Below are positions 18,751 to 28,920 of a stretch of 64,000 bases of DNA, piece after piece. The DNA is from DASQDN01 sp963844855 (lineage in GTDB: Bacteria; Acidobacteriota; Terriglobia; Bryobacterales; Bryobacteraceae): assembly GCA_963844855.1 (NCBI GenBank), contig CAWJQP010000016.1:1-64000 (forward strand). Reading direction: 5' to 3'. The notes below the pieces were generated by a model. The model saw nothing but the letters and a program-made list of their open reading frames with translations, was not told the origin of the DNA and searched no databases. A program made the position numbers and the translations under genes. Each line of letters starts with the position of its first letter. Positions within the stretch are counted from its first letter, which is position 1.

Positions 18751-19574
18751 CGTTCTACCGGGGAATGACTAGCGTGTAGAGCGTTAGCGATCGCTTCTGC
18801 TGCCCGGGTGAGATGGCGAACCAATTCGCCTTTGTTCTCATTGGTGACCTGGGCAACCGATCCGGCGACGCTGACGGCGGCAACAATGCGGCCGCGATCC
18901 AACACAGGAACCCCGATGCATCGGTATCCGACCTCGTCCTCCTCGTCATCGGTCGCAAAACCATTGGTCCGAACGGTGTCCAGTTCCTGTTTCAGGCGCT
19001 TTGCCGAGACAATCGTGTTCTCGTTGTGACGCGGAAACGTACGGCTTCGAAGAAATTGCTCCAGGTCCTCGGCTGGCAGATTCGCGATTAACGCTTTTCC
19101 CATGCCCGTGCAGTGAACGTCCATCCGCCTTCCGAGCCAGGTCGCGAGGCCCGTCACGCCGGGCGGATCAACCTTGGCGATGAGAATCACTTCCCCTCCC
19201 TCCAACACTCCCAGGTGCACCGTGAGCTTAGTAGCCATCATCAGTTGGCGAAGGTGGGGCATCGCCGCCTCGCGGACATCTTGCCCCGCAAGAGCGTGGC
19301 TTGCCAAGGAAAAGAGCTTCTGCCCAAGCACGTAACGCCGGGTGCGGTCACTGCGACTGAGGTACCCTTGACGCAGCAGAGTGAGCAGGATGCAGTGGGC
19401 GGAACTCTTGGGTATCTGCAGTTTTCGCGCTACATCCGGCAGCGTGAGACCGTTCGAAGAAACCGCCAGAAGTTCGAGCGCCGCAAAGGCGCGTTCCAAC
19501 ACGGGTACCGAGCGGGTCCGCCCCGCTTCCGCCCGAGTTTCAGCTTCTAGTCCGTCCAGACAGGACTCGTCCAT
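18747..19574 (-). CDS. IclR-family transcriptional regulator
   Basis: The 275-aa protein has an N-terminal winged helix (residues about 25-85: VPVLERAFAALELLAVSSNG, then ARKLQIPKSSAHCILLTLL) and a C-terminal effector domain (VILIAKVDPPG, MDVHCTGMGKALIANL, EDEVGYRCIGVPVLDRGR). IclR proteins usually control nearby genes for aromatic or sugar-acid catabolism in response to a small acid. It sits inside the operon it probably controls, overlapping the preceding DUF3604-like gene by 28 bases and the following aminotransferase gene by 4 bases. Confidence 0.9.
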   Translation of the reverse strand: MDESCLDGLEAETRAEAGRTRSVPVLERAFAALELLAVSSNGLTLPDVARKLQIPKSSAHCILLTLLRQGYLSRSDRTRRYVLGQKLFSLASHALAGQDVREAAMPHLRQLMMATKLTVHLGVLEGGEVILIAKVDPPGVTGLATWLGRRMDVHCTGMGKALIANLPAEDLEQFLRSRTFPRHNENTIVSAKRLKQELDTVRTNGFATDDEEDEVGYRCIGVPVLDRGRIVAAVSVAGSVAQVTNENKGELVRHLTRAAEAIANALHASHSPVER

Positions 19575-21407
19575 GCTCTTTGCCCATCCACTTGCCTGAC
19601 ACGCAGGTAATAGAATGCCGGGTCCGCTGCCTCACATTCGACTTCTTGCTTCAGACTTGTATCGCCCGATCCTCGGAACACCCGCCAGACCTCGGAGTTT
19701 CGCACGACCTCGACTCGCTCGATTGGAGCTGTGCCGTGTACTTCGACTCGCATCGGTTGGGTTTTCCCAGCTCGAGGCACGACCGATCCCATCGGCGCGC
19801 CGCCCACCGAGAAACGGACAATGATTCGTGCTCCCGTCGTCCCGTAGCAGCGCCGTTGTCTGAGGGAACTGAATAGTGATTCCCTGCTAAGATCCTCGGC
19901 CCAGATTGCGCATAAGCCACCAGGAAACGGAGTGTGAATCTGACGGTCACCCGGATAACTTCGGCCCGGCATCCCGACGTGATTATCGGAGGACGCAATC
20001 ATGCCCATACGATACCCCCGGCGAAAGGCTTCCCATGCGCCTGCTCCCGGCGTCTGCCCCTTGTTCCACAAATCGAGCCCTGGCGATTCGCTCTGTCCCC
20101 AGCAGGAATAGATCTCCATCACCGGCTCGAGTTCGGGGTCGTGATACTGCCAGTCGGTCCAGGTCTTAACGTGATGCGGGATGATCATGACGTCTTTGCG
20201 ACCGCGATAATGCGCGAAAACTACATCAGGATGAAAAGTATTGAAGCGCTTGGCGTCTAGCGGCTTGTCGATGTCGTCGCTCGAATAGATAACGTTGCGA
20301 TGACCCAGAGGCGATCCCGCCTCGTAGCCCTTCAGCGTGACAAAGCGTCCGGGTTGGTGGTATTCGCGGACCTTCTCCTGGCAGTATTCCCATGAGTCTG
20401 TTAGACACGCGCCCTGGTCGGTGATCGCAACGAAGTCCAACAGGCTGACTTCGCGGGCATACCGATAGCACTCGTCGAGCGTACCGCAGGAAATTCCTTT
20501 CGACCACCCGGTCTGACGAAAATCCATTTTCTGCGAGTGCATCACATGATGCTCGCTTTGGGCGTGGAGGTCGCCCCAATACAAATTCAGACCGTCGTCT
20601 GAGGCCGGCACTGACGGATTTGAGCGGCCCCAGGTGACTCCGTTCGAGTCGGTCAGGACGTACGCATTGGCCGCTAAAACTTCGCTATGGGATCCCCGAG
20701 CGACAGGTCACATCTTGATCGCCCAGCCGCAAGTGCACGTCTTTGTCTGAATTCGGGATGCATTGGCACTCGTCGGTTATCGCGATCCGAACATGAGCAG
20801 GAGAACCGTTGGCAACGGAAGGGACGACAACGTTGGCGCGCACGGCAGGACCAGCCACCACATCGAGAAAATAGGGACTTCCGTCGATCTCGAGGAAGTC
20901 ACCCAGACCGGCAGGTTGCACGAATGCCGTGATATTGATCGCCTGCTCGGTGAATGTCTGGATGCGCGTATCGATTCCGAAGCTTCGATCTCCATAGAAA
21001 ATCTCGATGCGGTCTCCCGGGGAGAGCGCCTGATCTTCGAGCGTCAGCGTGATCCACCACCGCCAGTAGGCGGCGGCCGGATCTTCGTCAGGAACCAGCA
21101 TCCGCTCCATCACTTCAAGTGAGAATTTGGCGCCGGAGCTGATGCTAGCCGTCGTATTGACGGGATGAAACGGAGCCAGACGACGGGCGCTTCCCGAAAT
21201 CAGCTCATCCCAATAACGTTGTTGAGGAACAACGGGCCGATCCCATCCGGTGTTGGGAAGTCCAACACGGAATTGCGAACCCGATGGAAGTCCGGAGGAA
21301 CCAATCGTGAATTCCAAACGCAGATCTGCTTGCTGGCCCGCAACTAGACGCCGATCGCCCAGTAATCGGAATTGCCCCAGTTCGGAGCCTGCGGAAGGTG
21401 GTCTCAA
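19547..21407 (-). pseudogene. DUF3604/PHP-like protein, split by one frameshift at 20.69 kb
   Basis: Two frames make one protein of about 615 aa. The N-terminal frame (from a TTG at 21407, directly after the previous stop) is a beta-rich domain of about 235 aa. The C-terminal frame has PHP-like metal motifs (LYWGDLHAQSEHH, VAITDQGA, IPHHVKTW, SSDNHVGMPG) of DUF3604 proteins, which are predicted metal-dependent hydrolases. The C-terminal frame is open well upstream of its first ATG (reads VLAANAYVLTDSNG), and removing one G from the GGGG/CCCC run at 20694-20697 joins the two. The gene is in the middle of a tight operon, so the break may be a sequence error. The substrate is unknown. Confidence 0.75.
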
Positions 21408-22619
21408 TCAAGAACTCCTGCTATTCAGTTTGGGTCCATCCGCCGTGACAGTCCAATGCTCGACGGCGTGCCGTAGGACTTCGTCTTCGCGCACACGAAT
21501 ACCGAGACCGGGGCCCTCCGGGACGACAAGTTGTCCACCATCTGTTTCCAGCTTAGTTTCGAGGAAACGGTTGGCGGTTTCGAACAGGTCGAACTGGTGT
21601 TCCTGGATCATAAAGTTGGGCAGAGATGCGGCAACCTGCCAAGTCGCAGCCATGCCAATTCCGGAACAGACTCCGACATGCAATGCAACGGGAATATGCA
21701 TCGCATGAGCGATATTCGCAATGCGCCGAACCGCGGTAACCCCCGAACGGACCACATCGGGTTGCGCAATTCGAATAGCGCCCGATTGCAACCACGGAAG
21801 GAACTGTTGAACCGATCGCAGATATTCTCCGCCCGCGATCCGTGTCCGGATTCGAGAGCCGAGATTGCGATGCCCTTCCACGTCTTCGCTCCCTAAGGGA
21901 GCTTCGAAGAATGCGCCGTTCAGTTCATCCAGCAAGGAGCCAATCTTCATGGCGCCATCCCAGTCTGATGAGTGGATACAATCCACGGCGAGTAGCGCTT
22001 CCGGGCCAATGGCATCCCGTACGGCTCTCAATTCTTCCAGGGAGTCAGCCGTGGGTTGGCCGGAGAAAACTTTCACGCCCCGCATTCCGGCCAAACAAGC
22101 TTGCTTCGCCGCTTCGATCCGCTCGTTCGGAGTGGGCTTGCGTAGTCCCGACAAATAAGCTGGGAGTCGGGTATGAAAACGCCCTCCGAGCAGTTCACAG
22201 ATCGGAGCGTTCCACGCATGCCCTCGAATGTCCCACAGCGCGGTGTCAACGGCTCCGATGGCATCAAGCAGAAATCCTGCATTCTGGCCTCGGACTAACA
22301 TCATGTGATACAGCCGTTCGTAGATCCACTCAGAGGACAGCGCGGGCTGGCCAATGACTGCGGGCCCGATCAGCCGGACAAGAATCGACGCCGGAGTTTC
22401 TGGCGATAAAGGCGCTTGTGCTTCGCCCCATCCACTGAGGCCAGTAGAAGTAGTTAGCTTGACCAGGCACGTTTCCGTCAGCCGGCTATAAGCCTGACGC
22501 CATTGCGGTTCGAAATAATAATCGGTGCCCGGCAGCCGGTTCGGCGCCGAATCATGACCGCCGACGCGATAGTGCTGGTCGACCTTAACAACATAAACGT
22601 CTGCCTGTTCGATTTGCAT
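21408..22619 (-). CDS. Mandelate racemase/muconate lactonizing enzyme-family dehydratase
   Basis: This 403-aa enolase-superfamily enzyme has the N-terminal capping domain (to about 130) and a barrel with the expected ligands: GMRGVKVFSG (acid/base lysine strand), LLAVDCIHSSD (metal Asp), FFEAPLG (metal Glu), AGGEYLRS (metal Glu) and VALHVGVCSGIGMAA (catalytic His strand). These match the acid-sugar dehydratase branch (mannonate/galactonate type), though the substrate cannot be read from sequence. It is followed immediately by the DUF3604-like gene. It probably performs the first dehydration in the pathway. Confidence 0.88.
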   Translation of the reverse strand: MQIEQADVYVVKVDQHYRVGGHDSAPNRLPGTDYYFEPQWRQAYSRLTETCLVKLTTSTGLSGWGEAQAPLSPETPASILVRLIGPAVIGQPALSSEWIYERLYHMMLVRGQNAGFLLDAIGAVDTALWDIRGHAWNAPICELLGGRFHTRLPAYLSGLRKPTPNERIEAAKQACLAGMRGVKVFSGQPTADSLEELRAVRDAIGPEALLAVDCIHSSDWDGAMKIGSLLDELNGAFFEAPLGSEDVEGHRNLGSRIRTRIAGGEYLRSVQQFLPWLQSGAIRIAQPDVVRSGVTAVRRIANIAHAMHIPVALHVGVCSGIGMAATWQVAASLPNFMIQEHQFDLFETANRFLETKLETDGGQLVVPEGPGLGIRVREDEVLRHAVEHWTVTADGPKLNSRSS

Positions 22620-22635
22620 GGTTCAGCGGGAAGGT

Positions 22636-23067
22636 TCAGCGGGACAGCACCATGCGCGCCCCTAAGCTGAGCAGGCAGATACCGAACGCGCGCTTGAGCC
22701 AGAGCTCGGGCAAAGCAAGCGCACAGCGCGAACCGATCAGACCACCCAGGACGAACCCGCAGAACAACAACAGCGCGACGTTCCAGTTCACCAAGCCCTC
22801 GCGATGGTACGTCACCGCAGCGGCAATGCCGACGGGTAGGCACAGGAGAGCTAACGTCGTGCCTTGGGCGGCGTGCTGGCTATACCCCAAGACATACACA
22901 AGGGCGGGTACAAGGATTACGCCGCCTCCGATTCCCAAAATGCCGCTTGCCAAGCCCGTTGTTAGACCTAAAAGTACGACTACAAAGATCTGAAGCGCAG
23001 GCACTGCACCAAGACTAGCGCCAGCACGGGTGTCCGGCAAGATCGAATGGCAAACGTTCGGCACCAC
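22636..23067 (-). CDS. TauE/SafE-like permease, half-size (143 aa)
   Basis: Four hydrophobic helices and the family signature GLASGILGIGGGVILVPALV are present, with GFVLGGLIGSRCALALP in the second half. Full TauE/SafE (DUF81) permeases have two such repeats, about 250 aa; this is a single-repeat form, which is known in the family and may work as a dimer. A GTG at about 23004 is an alternative start closer to the first helix. It is the first gene of the leftward operon, 16 bases before the dehydratase gene, and may export or import an organosulfur or organic anion. Confidence 0.8.
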   Translation of the reverse strand: MVPNVCHSILPDTRAGASLGAVPALQIFVVVLLGLTTGLASGILGIGGGVILVPALVYVLGYSQHAAQGTTLALLCLPVGIAAAVTYHREGLVNWNVALLLFCGFVLGGLIGSRCALALPELWLKRAFGICLLSLGARMVLSR

Positions 23068-23081
23068 TATCCATAATGGTG
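23063..23081. promoter_or_regulatory. Imperfect inverted repeat in divergent intergenic region
   Basis: ACCACTAT and ATAATGGT lie 2 bases apart (one mismatch) at the start of the 111-base region between two divergent operons. The site could be an operator for one or both operons (an IclR-type site is a guess). It overlaps the annotated TauE start region, supporting a later start for that gene. Confidence 0.25.
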
Positions 23082-23178
23082 GATGGTCGGTTTTCGTTCG
23101 TTTTTTGTCCAGTAGGGCAGATGTAAGACGTTTGTTTGTACTAAGAACGGCCTGAACGAACTATAGTCGAATAAGGAA

Positions 23179-25799
23179 ATGTCTCTGAAGGCCGGATTTG
23201 GGTTCGTTTTGTCAATGGCACTCTTGACGCAAGCTGCGCCGGGCAGTTCGACGCCGCAGTTTGCCGCGGACGTCCTTCCGATCCTGCAGAAGAGCTGTAT
23301 TGGTTGCCATGGTCCAAAGACCCGAATGGCCGGGCTCGATCTTCATGAAGTTTCGCTGGTTCTTCGCGGCAGCGCAAACGGACCAGTGGTGGAGCGAGGT
23401 AAATCTAAGGATAGCCTCCTCTTAAAGCGTGTGCAGGAAGGCTCAATGCCTCCCGGCGGCAAGAATCCGCTCAGTTCTGACGAGATTGCAGTCATCGCGC
23501 GGTGGATCGACACAGGCGCTGCTGCTCCTGCTTCGGACTCGGCGGCCGCAGCCGCCTACGTTTCTACGATCACCGAAAAGGATCGGCAATTCTGGTCATT
23601 CCAGACTCTCAAGAAGACACCGATACCGAAAGTTCAACAGTCAACGCTGGTCAAAACGCCTATCGACTCTTTTCTCCTGGCGAAGCTCGAGGCTAAAAAG
23701 CTCAGCTACGCGAAGCAGGCCAGCCGAACCACTTTGGCGCGTCGGGCCTATCTGGATCTGATCGGGCTACCACCGACTCCGGCCGAAATCGACGCCTTTA
23801 CCGCCGACAAATCCGTCAACGCATTCGAACGGTTGGTTGACCGGCTCCTGGCATCGCCAAGCTTCGGTGAGCGATGGGGCCGCCACTGGCTCGACCTCGC
23901 CGGCTACGTGGACACGGTAGGTCGGGACGTTCAGTCCAACGGCTACAAAGTCGGGGAAGGCCGCTGGAAGTATCGCGATTATGTTGTTCGGGCCTACAAC
24001 AGCGACAAATCCTTCAAATCGTTCCTCAGCGAGCAGATCGCGGGCGACGAGATGTTCGATTGGCGTAACGCAAAGGAATACACACCCGACCAGATTGAAA
24101 AGCTGATCGCCACCGGCTTTTTACGCACGGCCGAGGATCCAACGGACAACTCGGAGCGCGATACGCCCCTTCTGCGCTACGAGGTAATCCATCAGACTCT
24201 GGACATTTTGACGAGCAGCACCTTGGGTGTTACGGTCGGCTGCGCTCGCTGCCATAACCACAAGTTCGATCCGATCCCGCAGAGGGATTATTACAGTCTG
24301 ATGGCCACGCTAACGCCGGCCTACAATCCCGTAGACTGGACGCCTGTCCTGAAAAGAACGCTTGCCGATGTGCCGCCGGCCGAACGTAAGCGATCGATAA
24401 GTACAATGCTGAGCTCGATAAGTCGATCGCTCCGAAGAAAGCCGAATTGGGCAAGCTGTACGAGAAGACGATCTCTCCGATGATCGAGCCAGCGATCGCC
24501 AAACTGGCTCCGAAAGACCGCGAGCCGGCGAGAAAGGGAACTCTCCTGCCTGAAGAGAAGCGGAATGCCCGTCAGGCGAAGCTCGTCACTGAACTTGGTG
24601 TGGATCTGTCTCCGGCGTCGCTTCTCACGCGCATGAGTCCGGAAGAGAAGACGACGGTTCAAGCGCTCGAATCGGAACTGGCCCAACTTGAGAAGCAGCG
24701 AAAAAGCTACGCAAAGATCGAAGCGCTCTACGATTGTGGTCCGCCGCCTGAGACGTTTGTTCATCGCCGCGGCGATCACGAATCAAAAGGCGCTACCGTT
24801 GCTCCGGGGGGGCTCGAAGTCTTAAGCACGGCGGGTGAAGTTCTGGAAAAGCCAACTCCCAGCTCAAGCGGTCGTCGGCTGGCGCTTGCGGATTGGTTGA
24901 CCCGGGAAGGCACACCTGCCGCGTCGCTGGTGGCGCGTGTTTACGTGAATCGCATCTGGGGGCACCTGTTCGGGGCAGGTATTGTTGCGACGGCCGATAA
25001 TTTCGGCAAGATGGGATCACTTCCAACCCATCCGGAATTGCTCGATTATCTCAGTGGCGAGTTCATCCGAAACGGGTGGAGCACAAAGAAACTGATTCGG
25101 ACCATGATGCTTTCGCGCTCCTATCAGCAAAGCTCGCTGGCTGAAGATTTCCCAAAGAACGCGCGGTTGGCTGATCCGCAAGCGGCTGATCCCGATAACT
25201 CCCTCCTATGGAGAATGCGATTGCGCCGCCTGGAATCGGAGGTTATTCGCGACTGCATGCTCAGTGTGTCCGGCAAGTTGAATCCGGCGATCGGCGGTCC
25301 AGCAGTTCCCACGATCACGCAAGCCGATGGAATGGTGATTATCGATGAAAAAGAAATCACCGATCCGTCCGAACGGTATCGCAGAAGCATGTATTTGGTC
25401 GCGCGCCGGCGCTATAACCTCAGCATGCTAGGGGTATTCGATCATCCCGTTATGAGCACAAACGCAAAAGAGCGGGGCGCATCGGCCGTAGTGCTTCAGT
25501 CGCTGATGATGATGAACGATAAGGAAGTGCATACGCAATCCGGGTACTTTGCCGATCGCGTTCTACTCTCGATGGCGAACGGACAATCAACTGATGATGC
25601 CCTTATCAAGTCCGCTTTCCGCCTTGCGCTTGGCCGCTTACCCGATGAAAAGGAGGCAGCCACTCTCTTGGGATTGCTCGGACGCGAACGGGAACGTTTT
25701 CGGGAGGCGAAGAAGTCGGAGGCCGATGCGTTCCGGGAAGCGCTAGCGAGTGTATGCCATGTGCTTCTGAACGCAAACGAGTTTTTGTACGTGGAGTAG
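23179..25799 (+). pseudogene. PSD1/DUF1549-DUF1553 cytochrome protein, split by one frameshift
   Basis: The two frames together encode a planctomycete-type cytochrome protein of about 870 aa. The first has a signal peptide, a cytochrome c-like region with one heme motif CIGCH (residues about 40-44) and MPPGGKNPLS (possible Met ligand), then the DUF1549 domain (LIGLPPTPAEIDAF, HWLDLAGYVDT, CARCHNHKFDPI, a second CxxCH). The second frame is DUF1553 (NRIWGHLFGAGIV, THPELLDYLSGEFIRNGWS, LLNANEFLYVE). One missing G at 24390-24391 restores ERKAIDKYNAELDKS across the junction. It is the first gene of an operon with a DUF1501 protein, the usual pairing. The function is unknown; a periplasmic oxidase or degradative role is proposed in the literature for the family. 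Confidence 0.82.
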
Positions 25800-25818
25800 G
25801 TTGTATCTGGGGAAGGCT

Positions 25819-27258
25819 ATGTCGAGGCGCAAGGACTTACTATCGCGACGGGAAATGTTGGAGATGTCGGGCTCAGGCTTCGGCAGTCTGGCGCTTGCCT
25901 GGATGTTAAACCAGGAGAGAGCTCTCGCTGGATCAGAACGGCCTGTCAGCTTCGATCTCACCCCTAAAGCTCCGCACGCGATTCCTAAAGCGAAGGCCGT
26001 AATCCAGCTCATGCAGAACGGCGGTCCGAGTCAGATGGACTTGGTGGATCCGAAGCCGCTGCTGTCAAAGCTGAATGGCAAGAAGCATTCTGAGAAGCTC
26101 GAGACCTTGCAAGAAGGCAGCGCCGATAACGTGCTGATGGGAAGTCCTTACAAGTTCGAGAAGCGCGGCCAGTGTGGAATGGACATATCGGAACTCCTGC
26201 CGCACACCGCGACGATCGTCGATGACATCACGCTCATCCGGTCGATGTACACCGAGCACAACAATCACTCCGAAGCATTGATCATGCTGCAGACCGGCAA
26301 AATCTTCCCGGGTCGTCCTACGACAGGGTCCTGGATTAGCTATGCTCTGGGCACAGAGAACCAGAATCTTCCCGCGTACGTTGTGCTGCGAGATGCCGAA
26401 GGCTACAACACCAATGGCGCCCTCGTATGGGATAACGGCTGGCTTCCGGCTCTTTATCGCGGTACTGAATTCAGTACGAAGGGCACACCTGTTCTGAATC
26501 TCAAACCTGCAGTACCGGCGCCGAAAGGCTCGCAGGATGATCAGCTGGACGCGCTAGCGGCTTTGAACCAACGGCATCGATCGCGATATCCGGAGGACAC
26601 CTCGCTCGATGCCCGAATTCGTAATTACGAATTGGCTGCGCGCATGCAGCTTGCGGCCGGGGATGTGCTCGATCTGAAGAAGGAGAGCGAGGAGACGAAG
26701 AAGCTATACGGCCTCGACAATCCAGTTACCGCCAATTATGGGATCCGCTGCCTGATGGCCCGCCGACTCGTCGAGGCTGGCGTGCGCTTCGTGCAGGTCT
26801 TTCCACCCGTTCGGCCATCGATTCAGCCCTGGGACAATCACAGCAATCTGACGGATGAACTTCCAAAGATCTGCTCCTACACCGACCTGGGCGGCGCGGC
26901 GTTGATCAAGGATCTTAAACAGCGTGGGCTACTGGACGAGACTGCGGTCATGTGGGCCGGCGAGTTTGGCCGGCTGCCGATCTCGCAGAAAGGTACAGGG
27001 CGAGATCACAACCGCTTCGGCTTTTCGCTCTGGATGGCAGGAGGTGGTTTCAAGAAAGGCTATATGCACGGCGCCACAGACGAGATCGGTTATCGCGCTG
27101 TTGAAAATCGGGTCAGCGTGCCGGAACTCCATGCCACTCTCTTCCATGTCTTGGGACTCGATCACAAACGTGTCACATACAGGCACCACGGCCGCGACGA
27201 GAGCTTGACGGATCCGCCAGTCACGCACGCCGAGGTCGTTCCAGCTCTGCTTTCATGA
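25819..27258 (+). CDS. DUF1501 protein (479 aa)
   Basis: The start was chosen at ATG 25819 (preceded by GGGGAAGG); a TTG at 25801 is possible. The N-terminus has a twin-arginine-like stretch (SRREMLEMSGSGFGSLAL), so Tat export is likely. The body matches DUF1501, a sulfatase/alkaline-phosphatase-like fold: VIQLMQNGGPSQMDLVDPKP, IRSMYTEHNNHSEAL, VMWAGEFGRLPISQK, GRDHNRFGFSLWMAGGG. These proteins almost always follow PSD1/DUF1553 genes, as here, 19 bases downstream. Their enzymatic activity is not established. The stop overlaps the next start by four bases. Confidence 0.9.
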   Translation: MSRRKDLLSRREMLEMSGSGFGSLALAWMLNQERALAGSERPVSFDLTPKAPHAIPKAKAVIQLMQNGGPSQMDLVDPKPLLSKLNGKKHSEKLETLQEGSADNVLMGSPYKFEKRGQCGMDISELLPHTATIVDDITLIRSMYTEHNNHSEALIMLQTGKIFPGRPTTGSWISYALGTENQNLPAYVVLRDAEGYNTNGALVWDNGWLPALYRGTEFSTKGTPVLNLKPAVPAPKGSQDDQLDALAALNQRHRSRYPEDTSLDARIRNYELAARMQLAAGDVLDLKKESEETKKLYGLDNPVTANYGIRCLMARRLVEAGVRFVQVFPPVRPSIQPWDNHSNLTDELPKICSYTDLGGAALIKDLKQRGLLDETAVMWAGEFGRLPISQKGTGRDHNRFGFSLWMAGGGFKKGYMHGATDEIGYRAVENRVSVPELHATLFHVLGLDHKRVTYRHHGRDESLTDPPVTHAEVVPALLS

Positions 27259-28919
27259 AGGCAGTCCTGCTCGCTGTTCTCGCCGCTAATCTGTTCGCAG
27301 AATCGTGGTCGGTCAAGATTCCGATGCGGGACGGAGTGTTGTTGGCTGCTGACGTCTACGGCGCAGATCCCGCACATCCCAAGCCTGTCCTCTTATCGCG
27401 CACTCCTTATGACAAGAAAGGCGGCGCTAAATCTGCAATCGAGTATGCGCGCCACGGATATGCCGTTGTCATACAGGACTGTCGGGGGCGGTATGCGTCG
27501 GGCGGCGACTACACTCCTTATAACGACGACCGGCAAGACGGTTTCGACACCATTGAGTGGATCAATCGGCAACCTTGGTCAAACGGGCGTCTCGGAATGT
27601 TTGGAGGTTCTCATCTCGGTGTGGTGCAGTGGCTTGCAATGGCGGAGAAAGCTCCTGGTCTGGTGACCATAGCTCCTGCCTTCGCGCCGAGCAGTTTGTA
27701 TCGTGTGGCGTATCGCGACGGCGCTTTACGCTTGGCATTGATTGGTTCAGCGGGAACGCGGACTCATCCTCCACCTCCTCCTCGCAAGCTCCCGGCTGAA
27801 ATCAATTTTATTCATAACCATCTGCCCGTAATGCATTTGCCGCTAGCCCGACTCGAAGAGGCGTATGGCTGGAGTCTGCCGTGGATGTCATCGCTACTTG
27901 CGCATCCCGCATTCGATGGTTTTTGGCGGCAGACGAGCGGCGAACAGGAAATCCAATCAAGCGATTTGCCGGTCCAAATTGTGACCGGCTATTACGATTT
28001 TTATCATCATGAAGCGGTACAAGATTTTTTCCGGCTTCGCAACCGAAACTCGAAAGCTCAAGCACAGTTGATCATGGGTCCTTGGATGCACGGGGGCACG
28101 AATCAATCGAAGACACAAGATGTCGACTTCGGACCCGACGCGCGCATCGACTTGCAGGCAACGAATTTGCGCTGGTTTGATCGTCAGCTGAAAGGGCAAG
28201 CACCTGAGCGCCCAGAACCAGTCGTTCGCTATTTTGTGCTTGGCGCCAACACGTGGCGAGAGTCTCAAGCTTGGCCTCCCGAGGAAGCCAAGGAAACTTC
28301 GCTGTACTTGCGGGCCGGAGGCGTCGCCGGGTTTGCTCAGCCCGAGGCAGACGAACGCTTTAGCGAATTCGAGTCGGACCCGGACAAGCCGGTTCCCGCG
28401 GTCCCATCGATTAAGTCGGGTGTTTCGCGCGCGGCGCTGTGGAGTCCGATGGACTACACGGAGATTTCGTCGCGGAAAGATGTGTTGACGTGGACGACAC
28501 CCGTACTCGATAAGCCGGTCGTCTTCGCTGGCCCATTGAAAGCCGATCTGTGGGTGGAAACCGATACGCCCGACGCTGATTGGGTCGTGAGGTTGTTCGC
28601 TGTTCCGCCCAAGGGAATCGCTCTTCCGATCGGCCACGGCATTACACGCGCAGCGTTCCGCGACTCCGCCGCCCGATCCTCCCCAATTACGCCGGGAAAG
28701 AAGTATGCCTTATCGGTCGATTTGGGAAGCGGCGCTGCATCGTTGCCTGCCGGATATTGCCTTCGGATCGTTATCGCGGGGAGTTCGTTTCCGATGTATG
28801 ACCGGAACTTGCATACCGCTGAAGGGCCTTTTTCTGCCCGTTCGATTCGGGCACACCAGAAGGTACATCATCGGAGAGGCCTCGCCTCGAAGATTGTGCT
28901 GCCTGTGCTCCCTAAATAA
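27255..28919 (+). CDS. CocE/NonD-family alpha/beta hydrolase (S15-like)
   Basis: The 554-aa protein has a signal peptide (MKAVLLAVLAANLFA) and the peptidase S15/CocE pattern: VKIPMRDGVLLAADVYGAD, RTPYDKKGG, VIQDCRGRYASGG, and the nucleophile elbow GMFGGSHLG. The C-terminal jelly-roll domain (DKPVVFAGPLKADLWVETDT, PGKKYALSVDLGS) is complete. Known members hydrolyse acyl esters, amides (cocaine, glutaryl-7-ACA) or X-Pro peptides. The ATG overlaps the DUF1501 stop (ATGA), so translation is coupled. The elbow has His instead of the common Tyr after Ser. Confidence 0.88.
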   Translation: MKAVLLAVLAANLFAESWSVKIPMRDGVLLAADVYGADPAHPKPVLLSRTPYDKKGGAKSAIEYARHGYAVVIQDCRGRYASGGDYTPYNDDRQDGFDTIEWINRQPWSNGRLGMFGGSHLGVVQWLAMAEKAPGLVTIAPAFAPSSLYRVAYRDGALRLALIGSAGTRTHPPPPPRKLPAEINFIHNHLPVMHLPLARLEEAYGWSLPWMSSLLAHPAFDGFWRQTSGEQEIQSSDLPVQIVTGYYDFYHHEAVQDFFRLRNRNSKAQAQLIMGPWMHGGTNQSKTQDVDFGPDARIDLQATNLRWFDRQLKGQAPERPEPVVRYFVLGANTWRESQAWPPEEAKETSLYLRAGGVAGFAQPEADERFSEFESDPDKPVPAVPSIKSGVSRAALWSPMDYTEISSRKDVLTWTTPVLDKPVVFAGPLKADLWVETDTPDADWVVRLFAVPPKGIALPIGHGITRAAFRDSAARSSPITPGKKYALSVDLGSGAASLPAGYCLRIVIAGSSFPMYDRNLHTAEGPFSARSIRAHQKVHHRRGLASKIVLPVLPK

Positions 28920-28920
28920 G

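Noticed and set aside
27957..28637. 226-aa leftward open frame inside the CocE gene
   Set aside because: Shadow of a clear hydrolase; no motifs.
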